From Gemmatimonadaceae bacterium (GTDB lineage: Bacteria; Gemmatimonadota; Gemmatimonadetes; Gemmatimonadales; Gemmatimonadaceae): a stretch of DNA of 64,000 nt. The notes below the pieces were generated by a model. It had not been told where the DNA came from, did not search any database, and was given only the letters and a program-made list of their open reading frames with translations. Shown in pieces: positions 51,881 through 60,867 of the stretch; position 1 is the first letter of the stretch, and each line of letters opens with the position of its first letter. The translations under genes and the position numbers were made by a program. Where the stretch lies: the NCBI GenBank assembly GCA_019637355.1, contig JAHBVT010000001.1:2635192-2699191 (forward strand), read 5' to 3'.

Positions 51881-54307
51881 CTACTCCGCCCGCATCGCCA
51901 CCGCCGGGTCCGCCCGCGTCGCCCGCTGCGCCGGGATGAAGCAGGCCAGCGCCCCGGCTACACCGAGCGTCAACGCCACCGCGCTGAATACGATCGGATC
52001 CAGCGGCTGCACGTCGTAGAGGATGACCGTCAGCAACCGCGAGATGCCCGCCGCCAGCGCCAGCCCGAGCGCCATCCCGAGACCCAGCTGCCACGCGCCG
52101 CTGGAGAACACCAGCCGGATGACGCGGCCCGGCGACGAGCCCAGCGCCATCCGGATGCCCATCTCGCGCGTGCGCCGGCTCACGGCAAAGCTCATCACCG
52201 CGTACAGCCCGATGCTCGCGAGGAACAGCGCCACGAGCCCGAAGATCGCGAACATCGTGCCGAACACGCGGACGAACCACAACTGACGCGCGGCGGCCTC
52301 CCGCAAGGTCATCGGCCAATAGATGGGAATGTCGGGGTTTAGCGAGGCGACGGCCTCGCGTACACCCGGCGCCAACGACATCGGGTCGCCGGCGGTGCGC
52401 GCCGCGATGTACGCGAACTGCGGCCTTGCCTGCGCGAGTGGGCGCAGCAGCAGCGCCGGCCGCGGGTCCTCGGGGTCGCCGGCCATCACGTCGCCGAACA
52501 CGCCGACGATGGTCAGATATGGGTTCTGGTTCTCCGGCTGGATACCGCCGAGCTTCACGCGCTTGCCCAGCGCATCGCCATCGGGGAAGTGCTCGCGCAC
52601 GAAGCGCTCGTTCACGATCGCCACCGGCAGCGCGCCATCACGATCGGTATCGTCAATGCTCCGCCCCTGGCTCAACGGAATCTCCAGCGTCTTCAGGAAG
52701 TCCGACGACACCGAGCCGAGCCGCGTGCGCCCCACTTCGCTGCCTTCGTTGTACGTGCGGCCCTCGATCATCACGCCGTCCTGCCCGAAGCCCTGCTCCG
52801 CGCTCGGCAGCCCCGACGCCAACGCCGTCGCCTGCACGCCCGGGATCGCTGCCACACGCTCCGGTAACTGCTCCCAGAACGTCCGCTGCATCACCGTATC
52901 GGTGTACGACGACGGGAAGCCCACGCGCGACGTGAACACGCTTTCCATCGCGAAACCCGTATCGCGCGAGTTGGCCTTCACCACGCTCTTGATCATCAAG
53001 CCGGCCGCCACGAGCAGCCCGCAGGACAGCGAGATCTCGAACACCACCAGTGCCTTGCTGAGCTTGCCGATCTTCATCCCCGACGCGCCGCGCGACTCGT
53101 CCTTGAGGATCTCGGCGATGTCGCCCCGCGATGCCTGAAACGCGGGAATCAGGCCGGACATCAGCGCCGCGAGTAACGAGACGCCGATGGAGAACGCGAG
53201 GACGGGACCGTAGAGGTCGAAGGACAGGAAGAACGGCGGATTCGTATCCACGATCGCCCGCGTGAAAGCATCCAGGCCCACCTTCGCGACGATAATGCCG
53301 AGCACCGTGCCCAGGAGCGAGAGCACGAACGCTTCGGCCAGGAAGATCCGCACGATCTGTCCGCGCGAAGCGCCAAGCGCCGAACGCACGCCGACTTCCT
53401 TGGACCGGTGCGCCGCGCGGTCGAGCAAAAGGTTAGCCACGTTGGCACAGGCAATCAGCAGCACGAAGAACACCGCGCCAAGCATCGTGTACAGCAGGCC
53501 GGAGGCCTCATTGCCGATGAAAGCGCGCGTGAACTCCATCGCATAGGCCGAGAAGTCACGATTGGACTCCGGATAGTCCGCCGCCAGCCGTCCGTAGATG
53601 GTGGCCAGCTCGGCCGATGCAGCGTCGATGGACACCCCGGGCGCCAGCTTGCCGATGACGTTGACGTAGGGACCGTTGCCCCGCGCTGTCGCCAGCGGGT
53701 CGGTCTGCAACGGCAGCCACAGCTCGCCGTCATTCGGGAAGCGGAATCCTTCCGGCATCACGCCGATGATCTCGTAGGGCTCGCTGTTGACGCGCATCGT
53801 CTGACCGATCACCGATGGTGACCTGCCGAAGCGGTCGCGCCACATTGCATAGCCGAGGATCGCCACCCTGGGGCCACCCGGCGCGTCCTCGCCGGGCCGG
53901 AAGGTCCGCCCAATCGACGGCTGGATACCGGCCATCTCCAGCGCCCCGACCGTGATCCAAGTACCTGAGTAGCGTTCAGCGCGATCTTCGCCGGACACGT
54001 TCATCGTGCCGCTGGTGTAGGCCCCGAACTGCGTGAACGAGCGCTGCGCCTGGACCACGTCGGAGAAGTCGTGGATGGGTAGCGACTGCCGCGTGATGTT
54101 GTTGCGCGGGTTCGTCCTCCACACCGTGACGATCCGATCCCCGTCCTCGAAGGGCAGGCCCCGCATCAGCGCCCCGTAGACGATGCTGAACATCATCGTC
54201 GTGAGGCCGATGCCGAACATCAGCGCAATCGAAGCAACGATCGTGAGACCGGGGCTCTTGCGCAGGGTGCGCAATCCGAGGCTGATGTCGCGAATCCAAG
54301 AGGCCAT
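51881..54307 (-). CDS. ADOP-like duplicated FtsX/MacB ABC permease
   Basis: The protein is 808 aa, two MacB_PCD-FtsX units in tandem. TM1 SPGLTIVASIALMFGIGLTTMMFSIVYG is followed by a periplasmic domain, FtsX1 (LLIACANVANLLLDRAAHRSKEVGVRSALGASR), TM5 ALVVFEISLSCGLL, a second periplasmic domain and FtsX2 (YAVMSFAVSRRTREMGIRMALGSSPGRV). This build is frequent in Acidobacteria and Gemmatimonadota. No ATPase is adjacent. The 48 bases at 51833-51880 show only a 10-bp palindrome (AACCTAGGTT, 51863-51872). The substrate is unknown. Confidence 0.92.
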   Translation of the reverse strand: MASWIRDISLGLRTLRKSPGLTIVASIALMFGIGLTTMMFSIVYGALMRGLPFEDGDRIVTVWRTNPRNNITRQSLPIHDFSDVVQAQRSFTQFGAYTSGTMNVSGEDRAERYSGTWITVGALEMAGIQPSIGRTFRPGEDAPGGPRVAILGYAMWRDRFGRSPSVIGQTMRVNSEPYEIIGVMPEGFRFPNDGELWLPLQTDPLATARGNGPYVNVIGKLAPGVSIDAASAELATIYGRLAADYPESNRDFSAYAMEFTRAFIGNEASGLLYTMLGAVFFVLLIACANVANLLLDRAAHRSKEVGVRSALGASRGQIVRIFLAEAFVLSLLGTVLGIIVAKVGLDAFTRAIVDTNPPFFLSFDLYGPVLAFSIGVSLLAALMSGLIPAFQASRGDIAEILKDESRGASGMKIGKLSKALVVFEISLSCGLLVAAGLMIKSVVKANSRDTGFAMESVFTSRVGFPSSYTDTVMQRTFWEQLPERVAAIPGVQATALASGLPSAEQGFGQDGVMIEGRTYNEGSEVGRTRLGSVSSDFLKTLEIPLSQGRSIDDTDRDGALPVAIVNERFVREHFPDGDALGKRVKLGGIQPENQNPYLTIVGVFGDVMAGDPEDPRPALLLRPLAQARPQFAYIAARTAGDPMSLAPGVREAVASLNPDIPIYWPMTLREAAARQLWFVRVFGTMFAIFGLVALFLASIGLYAVMSFAVSRRTREMGIRMALGSSPGRVIRLVFSSGAWQLGLGMALGLALAAGISRLLTVILYDVQPLDPIVFSAVALTLGVAGALACFIPAQRATRADPAVAMRAE

Positions 54308-54434
54308 TGGGACGGGGTTGGGGCACCCGGGCCTACGGCAGGGGGTCGCGCACGGGTTTCAGGTCCTCGTGATTCGGGCCCAACGCCATCCCCCCGGCGG
54401 GCGTACACTTACTGTCCCTCACACCATTCCCACG
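54308..54434. promoter_or_regulatory. Divergent gap between permease and M14 pair
   Basis: This 127-base gap carries the promoters of the ADOP-like permease (-) and the M14 pair (+). It is GC-rich with no clear -35/-10 pair and no palindrome that I can support. Confidence 0.3.
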
Positions 54435-56135
54435 ATGCCACTCATCCGCTCGCTTGGCGTGCTCGCGTTGCTCGCGATGTTCGCCCTCCCGTCCGGCGCC
54501 CAAGGGCGTCCCACCGACGGGTACCACAGCGCCGCCCGGCTCGGCGCCGTCCTCGACTCCATCGCGCGCAGCAAGCCGAGCCTCGTGAAGGTCTCGGTGC
54601 TCGCCACCTCGCCCGGCCGACGCCCGGTGCATCTCGTGCGCCTCGGCGGCGCCGAAGAGAAGCCCGCGTTGCTCGTGCTCGCCGGCGCCTACGGCCCGCA
54701 GATCAGCTCCTCCGAGGTCGCCCTGCGCATCGTGCGCGACCTCGCGCGGCGCCACGGCAGCGACCAGGCCGTCACGCAGCTCCTCGCCAGCAACACCGTG
54801 TACGTCATCCCGCGGATGAACCCCGATGCCAGCGAGGCCTTCTTCGGCGCGCTGCGCTGGGAGCGCAAGGGCAACGAGTCGCCATTCGACGACGACCGCG
54901 ATATGGCCGACGACGAAGACGGCCCCGATGACCTCAACGGCGACGGCCTCATCACGATGATGCGCGTGAAGGCCGCTGACGGCGAATGGATTCCCGACGC
55001 CGTCGATCCGGCGCTGATGCGTCGCGCCGACCGCACCAAGGGCGAACGCGGCATCTACCGCATCCTCGTCGAAGGCCGTGACAACGACAACGACGGCGAG
55101 TACAACGAGGACGCGGCGGGCGGCACCGACATCTCGCGCAACTTCGCCAACAACTATCGCTTCTTCTCCGAGAACGCCGGCCTGCACCCGTTCTCGGCCG
55201 AGGAGTCGCGGGCGGTGGCCGAGTTCGTGAGCACGCACGACCACATCGCTGCCGTGTACGTGCTCGGGATGCAGGACAACCTGCTGAAGCCCTGGGAAGG
55301 CCGTCGCGTCCCGGGCATCGGCGGGGCGCCGCAGGGCACCTCGGCCGGCGGACCGCTCACGGCCTCGCTGCCCGAGGACAACGGCTGGTTCAATGAAGTG
55401 TCGCGCCGCTTCAAGGCGACCACGGGCTGGAGCGAAGGCCCGGCCAGCGCCGCCGATCAGGGCGATCCGCTGTCCTGGGCCTACTTCCATATGGGACGCT
55501 TCGCCTTCGGCTCGCGCGTGTGGTGGCCGGGCAAGGCGCCGGCAGATACCGCCGCTGGCCGTCGCGCCCCGTCCCCCGACCCGCTGGCGACCGAACGCAA
55601 CGACTACCGCTGGGTGAAAGCCAACCGACCCAACGGATTCGTGGAATGGACGCCCGTGTCGGGCTTCACGATTGATGGCGAGGCCGTGGAGGTCGGCGGC
55701 TTCGCGCCCTTCGCGCTGCTCAATCCGCTCGGCAGCGAACTCGACAGCCTCTCCGCCAAGCACACGGCTTTCGTCGTGGAGCTCACCGGACTGCTCCCCA
55801 AGGTCACCGCGCCGCGCGTGACCGTCACCGAAGTCGGCCCGCGCGTCTATCGCATCCAGGCCATCGTGCAGAACGACGGCTACCTGCCGAGCAACGCCGC
55901 CATCGGCGTGCGCTCGCGCCTGCCGCACCGCGTGCGCGTGGAGATGCGCCTCGGTCGCGACCAGCAGATGAGCGGCGGCCGCCCGATGAACTTCATCGGC
56001 GCGCTGCCGGGCAGTGGCGGCACCCAGACCTTCGAGTGGGTCATCGTCGGTGCACCAAACTCCACCGTGACCCTGACCGTGGGCTCGCCCCACGCCGGGC
56101 TCACCACCCAGACCATCACCCTCCGCGCGAGGTAA
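54435..56135 (+). CDS. M14-family pseudopeptidase (zinc ligands lost)
   Basis: The protein is 566 aa. A signal peptide (residues 1-22) precedes an M14-like fold aligned to the gene immediately downstream. Where M14 enzymes have HxxE, this protein reads AGAYGPQISS (Tyr86, Gln89), and the third His position falls in VYVLGMQDN. All three zinc ligands are therefore missing, while the substrate-contact Arg-Asn (SRN, 234-236) is kept. It carries Asp-rich loops (DDLNGDGLIT, 165-174; DNDNDGEYNED, 216-226) that look like calcium sites. It is probably a binding partner of the active neighbour. Confidence 0.82.
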   Translation: MPLIRSLGVLALLAMFALPSGAQGRPTDGYHSAARLGAVLDSIARSKPSLVKVSVLATSPGRRPVHLVRLGGAEEKPALLVLAGAYGPQISSSEVALRIVRDLARRHGSDQAVTQLLASNTVYVIPRMNPDASEAFFGALRWERKGNESPFDDDRDMADDEDGPDDLNGDGLITMMRVKAADGEWIPDAVDPALMRRADRTKGERGIYRILVEGRDNDNDGEYNEDAAGGTDISRNFANNYRFFSENAGLHPFSAEESRAVAEFVSTHDHIAAVYVLGMQDNLLKPWEGRRVPGIGGAPQGTSAGGPLTASLPEDNGWFNEVSRRFKATTGWSEGPASAADQGDPLSWAYFHMGRFAFGSRVWWPGKAPADTAAGRRAPSPDPLATERNDYRWVKANRPNGFVEWTPVSGFTIDGEAVEVGGFAPFALLNPLGSELDSLSAKHTAFVVELTGLLPKVTAPRVTVTEVGPRVYRIQAIVQNDGYLPSNAAIGVRSRLPHRVRVEMRLGRDQQMSGGRPMNFIGALPGSGGTQTFEWVIVGAPNSTVTLTVGSPHAGLTTQTITLRAR

Positions 56136-56142
56136 GCGACCG

Positions 56143-57981
56143 ATGCCATTCGTTCGCCGTGTTTCGACCGCACCGCGCGTCGGTGCCTATCTGATGGCGG
56201 CGTTGCTCGCCGTCGCCCCGCTGGCCCTCGAAGCCCAGCGCATCCGTACCGCGCCGCCGCCGGTGCGGGCCACGCAGCCTCCGGTGGCCGGCGCGCTCGC
56301 CGCGCTTGGCTCGCCGCCGAACCCCAAGGTGGCCGTGAGCTGGGATCGCTTCTACGACCACGCCGGCCTGATGGAGATCGGCCGCCGGCTCGCGGCCGCG
56401 CACCCCGGCTTCATCAAAATGGGCAGCATCGGCCAGAGCACGCAGGGCCGCGATATGTTCCTGCTCACCGTCACCAACTTCTCCGTCGGCGACGCCGACA
56501 AGAAGCCGGCGATGTGGATCGACGGCAACATCCACGCCAACGAGATCCAGGGCGCCGAGTTCTCGCTGTACACGGCTTGGTACCTGGCCGAGATGGCCGA
56601 TCGCGTGCCGGCCGTGGACTCGCTGCTGCGCAACTACACGCTGTACATCGTGCCCAGCATCAATCCCGACGGGCGCGACCACTACATCCACGAAGCCAAC
56701 AACGCGAGCTCGCCGCGCACGGGCCTCGCCCCGCGCGACACCGACCACGACGGCAAGGTGGACGAGGACGGCCTCGACGACCTCAACGGCGACGGCCACA
56801 TCACGCAGATGCGCCGCCGCAATCCCAACGGCCGCTGGCGCGTGAGCCCGGAAGATCCTCGCCTGCTGGTTCCGATCCTGCCCGGCGAGCAGGGCGAGTA
56901 CGACCTGCTCGGCGCCGAAGGCTACGACAACGACGGCGACGGCTTCGTGAACGAGGACGGCCCCGGCGTCTACGACCCGAACCGCAACTGGCCCTGGCGC
57001 TGGGCGCCGCAGTACGTGCAGGGCGGCGCGGACCGTTATCCCGGTTCGCTGGTCGAGACGCGCAACATTATGGATTTCGTCATCAAGCACCCCAACATCG
57101 CGGGCGCGCAGAGCTACCACAACAGCGGCGGAATGCTGCTGCGCGGCCCCGGCGTGCCGCAGGACGAGTACCGCCCGCAGGACGTACAGGTCTTCGACCA
57201 GCTCGGCCGCGTCGGCGAGGAGATCCTGCCCGGCTACCGCTATATGATCGTCTGGAAGGACCTCTACACCGTGTGGGGCGGCGAGCTCGACTGGTTCTAT
57301 GGCGCGCGCGGCATCCTCACGTTCTCCAACGAGCTGTGGACGCCGTTCCTGTACTTCTATCGCCAGGCCGGCGGCGGGGGCGGCGGCTTCGGCGGCGGCA
57401 ACCCGCAGAACCGCCAGTTCCAGACCACCGAGTCGCGCTTCAATCGCCTGCTGCTGATGGGCGAGGCCTTCGTCGAGTGGACCGAGGTGGACCACCCGCA
57501 GTTCGGGAAGGTCGAGGTCGGCGGCTACAAGAAGAACTTCGGCCGCGTCGAGCCTGGCTTTATGCTCCAGAGCGACGGGCATCGCAATATGATGTTCACG
57601 CTCTACCAGACCTCGCAGATGCCGCTGGTCGAGGTGGACTCCGTGACCACGCGCGCACTGGGCAACGGCCTCACCGAGGTGACGGCCGTGGTGGTGAATC
57701 GCCGCCTCGCGCCGACGCACACGCAGCAGGATCTTGAGAACCGCATCTCGCGTCCGAATGTCATCAGCATCAGCGGCGGCCGCGTGATCTCGGGCTTCAC
57801 CATCGACGATCCGCTGCAGGGCCACTCGACGGAGCAGAAGGTGAATCCGGCGAGCATCCGCGTGGCGAACATTCCCGGCAACGGGATCGTGCGCGTGAAG
57901 TGGATCGTCCAGGGTACCGGGCCGTTCACCGTGACCGCGGATTCGCAGAAGGGCGGGAGTTCGACGCGGCGGTCGCGGTAG
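56143..57981 (+). CDS. Secreted M14-family zinc carboxypeptidase with EF-hand-like loops
   Basis: The protein is 612 aa. A signal region ends near residue 31. The zinc pair HANE (His131, Glu134), the third ligand His326 in AQSYHNSGGM, the DPNRNW substrate site (Arg281) and the probable catalytic Glu397 (FSNELW) are all present. Asp-rich insertions at 200-220 (DHDGKVDEDG, DDLNGDGHIT) and 261-272 (YDNDGDGFVNED) resemble dockerin/EF-hand calcium loops. A Gly run (GGGGGGFGGG) lies near 407-416 and a C-terminal Ig-like domain at about 510-600. It is 7 bases after the pseudopeptidase gene. Confidence 0.9.
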   Translation: MPFVRRVSTAPRVGAYLMAALLAVAPLALEAQRIRTAPPPVRATQPPVAGALAALGSPPNPKVAVSWDRFYDHAGLMEIGRRLAAAHPGFIKMGSIGQSTQGRDMFLLTVTNFSVGDADKKPAMWIDGNIHANEIQGAEFSLYTAWYLAEMADRVPAVDSLLRNYTLYIVPSINPDGRDHYIHEANNASSPRTGLAPRDTDHDGKVDEDGLDDLNGDGHITQMRRRNPNGRWRVSPEDPRLLVPILPGEQGEYDLLGAEGYDNDGDGFVNEDGPGVYDPNRNWPWRWAPQYVQGGADRYPGSLVETRNIMDFVIKHPNIAGAQSYHNSGGMLLRGPGVPQDEYRPQDVQVFDQLGRVGEEILPGYRYMIVWKDLYTVWGGELDWFYGARGILTFSNELWTPFLYFYRQAGGGGGGFGGGNPQNRQFQTTESRFNRLLLMGEAFVEWTEVDHPQFGKVEVGGYKKNFGRVEPGFMLQSDGHRNMMFTLYQTSQMPLVEVDSVTTRALGNGLTEVTAVVVNRRLAPTHTQQDLENRISRPNVISISGGRVISGFTIDDPLQGHSTEQKVNPASIRVANIPGNGIVRVKWIVQGTGPFTVTADSQKGGSSTRRSR

Positions 57982-58014
57982 GACGGCGTCCGCTGTTCAC
58001 GAATGCGTCACACT

Positions 58015-58042
58015 CGAGGGGTCCCGGAAACGGGGCCCCTCG
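58015..58042 (+). terminator. Hairpin after the M14 pair
   Basis: CGAGGGGTCCC (58015-58025) pairs with GGGGCCCCTCG (58032-58042) over GGAAAC, an 11-bp stem with one G-U. No T-run follows. TATAGG at 58050-58055 is a possible -10 of the next gene. Its expected start point is at or near ATG 58061, which would make that message leaderless. Confidence 0.6.
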
Positions 58043-58060
58043 TGCATCGTATAGGCATCT

Positions 58061-58807
58061 ATGACGGCACTCCTCCGAATTGAGTCGGTCGAGAAGACCT
58101 ACGCGACCGTGCGCGCTGTCGCCGGCATCTCGCTCGATGTGCACGCTGGCGAGGCCGTCGCGCTGCTCGGCCCCAACGGCGCGGGCAAGACCACGCTACT
58201 CCGGATGCTCGTGGGCATCACCCGCCCCGACCGTGGGCGCATCCTGTGGGACGGCGCCGAGCGGGTGACACTTCCGGCATCCGAGATGGGCTATCTGCCC
58301 GAGGATCGCGGGCTGTATCAGGATATGCCGATTCTGCGCACACTGGCCTACTTTGCGCGGCTGCGCGGTGTGCCGGCGGTTGACGCAACACGCCGAGCTG
58401 CGGAGTGGCTCGCGCGATTCGAGCTTGCTGACCGAGCCGGCGAGAAGCTCAGCGCCCTCTCCAAGGGCAACCAACAGAAGGTGCAGTTCGCCGCCGCCGT
58501 ACTACACGCGCCGCGCTTCGTCATCCTCGACGAACCGTTCAGCGGGCTCGACCCGCTCAACCAGGAACTGTTCCTCACATTGGTGCGCGAGCTGCGCGAA
58601 CGCGGCACGACCATCCTCTTCAGCGCACACCAGATGTCGCTCGTCGAACGGATGGCCGACCGGGTCTTCGTGATGCACCGCGGGCGCGAGCTGTTGCACG
58701 CACCCACCGCTGAGCTCGTGGGCGGCGGGTCCCTGCACGACCTCTATGTGCAGAAGGTGCGTGAGGCCAACGCCGAGGCCGGCATTGCCGGCACGGAGGC
58801 CGCGTGA
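58061..58807 (+). CDS. ABC transporter ATP-binding protein (NatA-like)
   Basis: The protein is 248 aa. Walker A GPNGAGKTT, signature LSKGNQQKVQ, Walker B VILDEPFSGLD and the switch His in LFSAHQM are intact. The LSKGNQQK signature form is typical of NatA/ABC-2-type exporters. It overlaps the permease gene by four bases (GTGA). It powers export by the next gene's product. Confidence 0.93.
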   Translation: MTALLRIESVEKTYATVRAVAGISLDVHAGEAVALLGPNGAGKTTLLRMLVGITRPDRGRILWDGAERVTLPASEMGYLPEDRGLYQDMPILRTLAYFARLRGVPAVDATRRAAEWLARFELADRAGEKLSALSKGNQQKVQFAAAVLHAPRFVILDEPFSGLDPLNQELFLTLVRELRERGTTILFSAHQMSLVERMADRVFVMHRGRELLHAPTAELVGGGSLHDLYVQKVREANAEAGIAGTEAA

Positions 58808-60003
58808 CGCGCTGGCAGCAGACGCTGGAGGTGGCGCACTGGGAGTTCACGCGCTTCGTGAAGTGGAAGCAGCAACTCATTGGCCTCGCCGTGGTGCTCG
58901 CAATCGGCATCGGCAGTGGCTTCGTGGGACGGATGGCCGCGCAGGCCAAGCGCAAGCCGGTGCCGGTGGCCGCCGTCGGAGCCGAACGGCTGGAGTTCGC
59001 GTTGCCGGATGCGGCGCCCGTGGCCTGGGACTCCACGGAAGCCTGGACGGAGCACTCGGCCCGCGCGGCCGTCGAGAACGGACGCCTCAAGGGTCTGCTC
59101 CTCGTGCGCGAGGCGCGTGACGTCGAGCTCGTGCTGCGCGATCGCGCGGCGTGGACCGATGCCCTCGCGCGGCGCCTCGTCGAGACGCGGCAGGCCACGC
59201 TGCTCGCGCGGCTCGCGGCGACGACGCCGGACGGCGCCGCCCTCGTCTCGCCGCTCGACGTCCGGACGCAGTATACCGCTGCCGACGACGGAAGCGACGA
59301 CGATGCGACGCGGGTCGCCGCCTTCGTCATCCTCTTCATCGGCGCCACGCTCATCCTCGGCGGCTTCGGCACGATGTTCGCCGGCATCACCGGCGAGAAG
59401 CAGCAGCGGGTGACCGAGCAGCTCGTCGCCATCGTGCCGCCGCAGGTGTGGATGGATGGTAAGATCATCGGGCTGGCTGCGGCGGCCGTCGTCGGCACCG
59501 CACTCACGGCGTCGGCCGTCTTCGCCGTCTTCCGCCTGCTGCCGTTCTTGTTCGGACGCCCGCAGTTCTCCCTGCCACCGATCGCCTCGGCCTGGGGCAC
59601 GCTCGCGCTCGTGTTGGTCATCACGCTGCTGGGCGTCGCGATGTGGTTCGCGTTTATGGCGGCCATCGCGGCGAGCATCGACGATCCCAACAGCTCCACG
59701 CGTACCTTGCTGCTGTTCGCCCCGATGGCACCGCTCGGCGTCGCGCTGGCGCTGACGGAGCGTGCCGACACCGGCATTGCGCAGGCACTGTCCCTCTTCC
59801 CGCTGACGGCCACCGCGGTCCTGCCGACGCGACTGGTGCTCACGACGGTGCCGTGGTGGGAGGTCGCAGCGTCACTCGCGTTCTTGCTCGGCGCCGTGTG
59901 GCTGTTCCGGCGCGCGGCAGGCAAGATCTTCGGCTTGGCGATCCTGACCTACGGCAAGGAGCCCTCGCTGCGCGAGATGCTGCGCTGGATACGGCAGGCG
60001 TAG
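58804..60003 (+). CDS. ABC-2-type permease (NatB-like)
   Basis: The protein is 399 aa from GTG 58804. TM1 (QLIGLAVVLAIGIGSGFVG) precedes a soluble extracytoplasmic domain (about residues 50-165) and five to six C-terminal helices, with FAGITGEKQQRVTEQLVAIVPPQVWMDGKIIG, the NatB/ABC-2 landmark. Together with the ATPase it forms an exporter of Na+, peptides or other small substrates; specificity is not evident. Confidence 0.9.
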   Translation: MTRWQQTLEVAHWEFTRFVKWKQQLIGLAVVLAIGIGSGFVGRMAAQAKRKPVPVAAVGAERLEFALPDAAPVAWDSTEAWTEHSARAAVENGRLKGLLLVREARDVELVLRDRAAWTDALARRLVETRQATLLARLAATTPDGAALVSPLDVRTQYTAADDGSDDDATRVAAFVILFIGATLILGGFGTMFAGITGEKQQRVTEQLVAIVPPQVWMDGKIIGLAAAAVVGTALTASAVFAVFRLLPFLFGRPQFSLPPIASAWGTLALVLVITLLGVAMWFAFMAAIAASIDDPNSSTRTLLLFAPMAPLGVALALTERADTGIAQALSLFPLTATAVLPTRLVLTTVPWWEVAASLAFLLGAVWLFRRAAGKIFGLAILTYGKEPSLREMLRWIRQA

Positions 60004-60006
60004 CGC

Positions 60007-60429
60007 TCAACGCTCCCCGACAATCTTGACGATCACCCGCTTGCGCCGCTGCCCGTCCCACTCGCCGTAGAACACGCGCTGCCAGGGCCCGAGGTCCAGC
60101 GCGCCGGCGGTCACCGGCACGATCACCTCGTGCCCGATGGTCAGCGAGCGCAGGTGCGCCGCCGCGTTGTCCTCGCCGGTCTCGTTGTGCCGGTACCGGT
60201 CCGGATCCCACGGCGCCACGCTGTGCTCCAACCAGTGCAGGATGTCGTGCCACAGCCCGGACTCGTGGTCGTTCACGAAGACCGAGGCCGTGATGTGCAT
60301 CGCCGACACCAGCGCGAAGCCCTCGCGGATGCCGCTCGCCTGCAGCTGCTCGGCCACGGTGTCGGTGATGTCGATGAGCTCCTGACGACGCTTGGTCTCG
60401 AACCACAGGTAGTGCGTGTGTGCCGGCAT
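60007..60429 (-). CDS. yjbQ: YjbQ family (UPF0047) protein
   Basis: The protein is 140 aa. Conserved blocks are [32 protein letters not shown] and [19 protein letters not shown] with the invariant His and Glu of the family. Members have weak thiamine-phosphate-synthase-like activity; the true role is unsettled. It ends three bases from the convergent ABC permease. The divergent gap to the ArsR gene is 79 bases. Confidence 0.93.
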   Translation of the reverse strand: MPAHTHYLWFETKRRQELIDITDTVAEQLQASGIREGFALVSAMHITASVFVNDHESGLWHDILHWLEHSVAPWDPDRYRHNETGEDNAAAHLRSLTIGHEVIVPVTAGALDLGPWQRVFYGEWDGQRRKRVIVKIVGER

Positions 60430-60471
60430 TCGCGGTCCCGGAGGAGGGTTCGGTTCGAATATGCGGGGGGC

Positions 60472-60515
60472 TTGCGCGATCTGCCGGGGCCTGATAACCT
60501 ACAACCATATGGTTG
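60472..60515 (+). promoter_or_regulatory. Probable leaderless promoter and start-codon operator of arsR-type gene
   Basis: TTGCGC (60472-60477), a 17-base spacer and TAACCT (60495-60500) form a plausible sigma-70 promoter whose start point would fall at about 60506-60509, on the ATG itself. A perfect 14-bp palindrome, CAACCATATGGTTG (60502-60515), is centred on that ATG. Binding there would block both transcription start and translation, as expected for ArsR autorepression. Confidence 0.6.
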
Positions 60516-60862
60516 CACGTTCTCCCCTCCCCGCGGCGGATCTGGACCGGCTGTTCCGCGCCCTCGCCGACGGCACGCGCCGCGACATCGTCGCGCGGGT
60601 TCTCGCCGGCGAGGAGGCGTCCGTGTCCGCACTCGCGGCGCGCTACGATATGTCCTTCGCGGCCGTGCAGAAGCACGTGGCCGTGCTGGAGGAGGCTGGA
60701 CTCGTGACCAAACGTCCCCACGGCCGCGAGCGCCTCGTGCGCGGCAACCCGGAGCGCATCGCGCGGGCGCGCGAGCTGCTCCTGCAACTCGAGCAGCTCT
60801 GGCTGTCGCGCTTCAGCCAGCTCGATGCCATCCTCGCCGAACCCCGTCCCCCCAAGGAGTAG
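60509..60862 (+). CDS. ArsR-family transcriptional regulator
   Basis: The protein is 117 aa. The winged helix-turn-helix includes LFRALADGTRRDIVARVL and the recognition part YDMSFAAVQKHVAVLEEAGLV. There is no metal-binding CxC in the helix, as in regulators paired with SRPBCC proteins. It starts at ATG 60509 inside a palindrome and has no ribosome-binding site. It is 5 bases upstream of the SRPBCC gene, whose expression it likely controls. Confidence 0.92.
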   Translation: MVARSPLPAADLDRLFRALADGTRRDIVARVLAGEEASVSALAARYDMSFAAVQKHVAVLEEAGLVTKRPHGRERLVRGNPERIARARELLLQLEQLWLSRFSQLDAILAEPRPPKE

Positions 60863-60867
60863 CAGCA

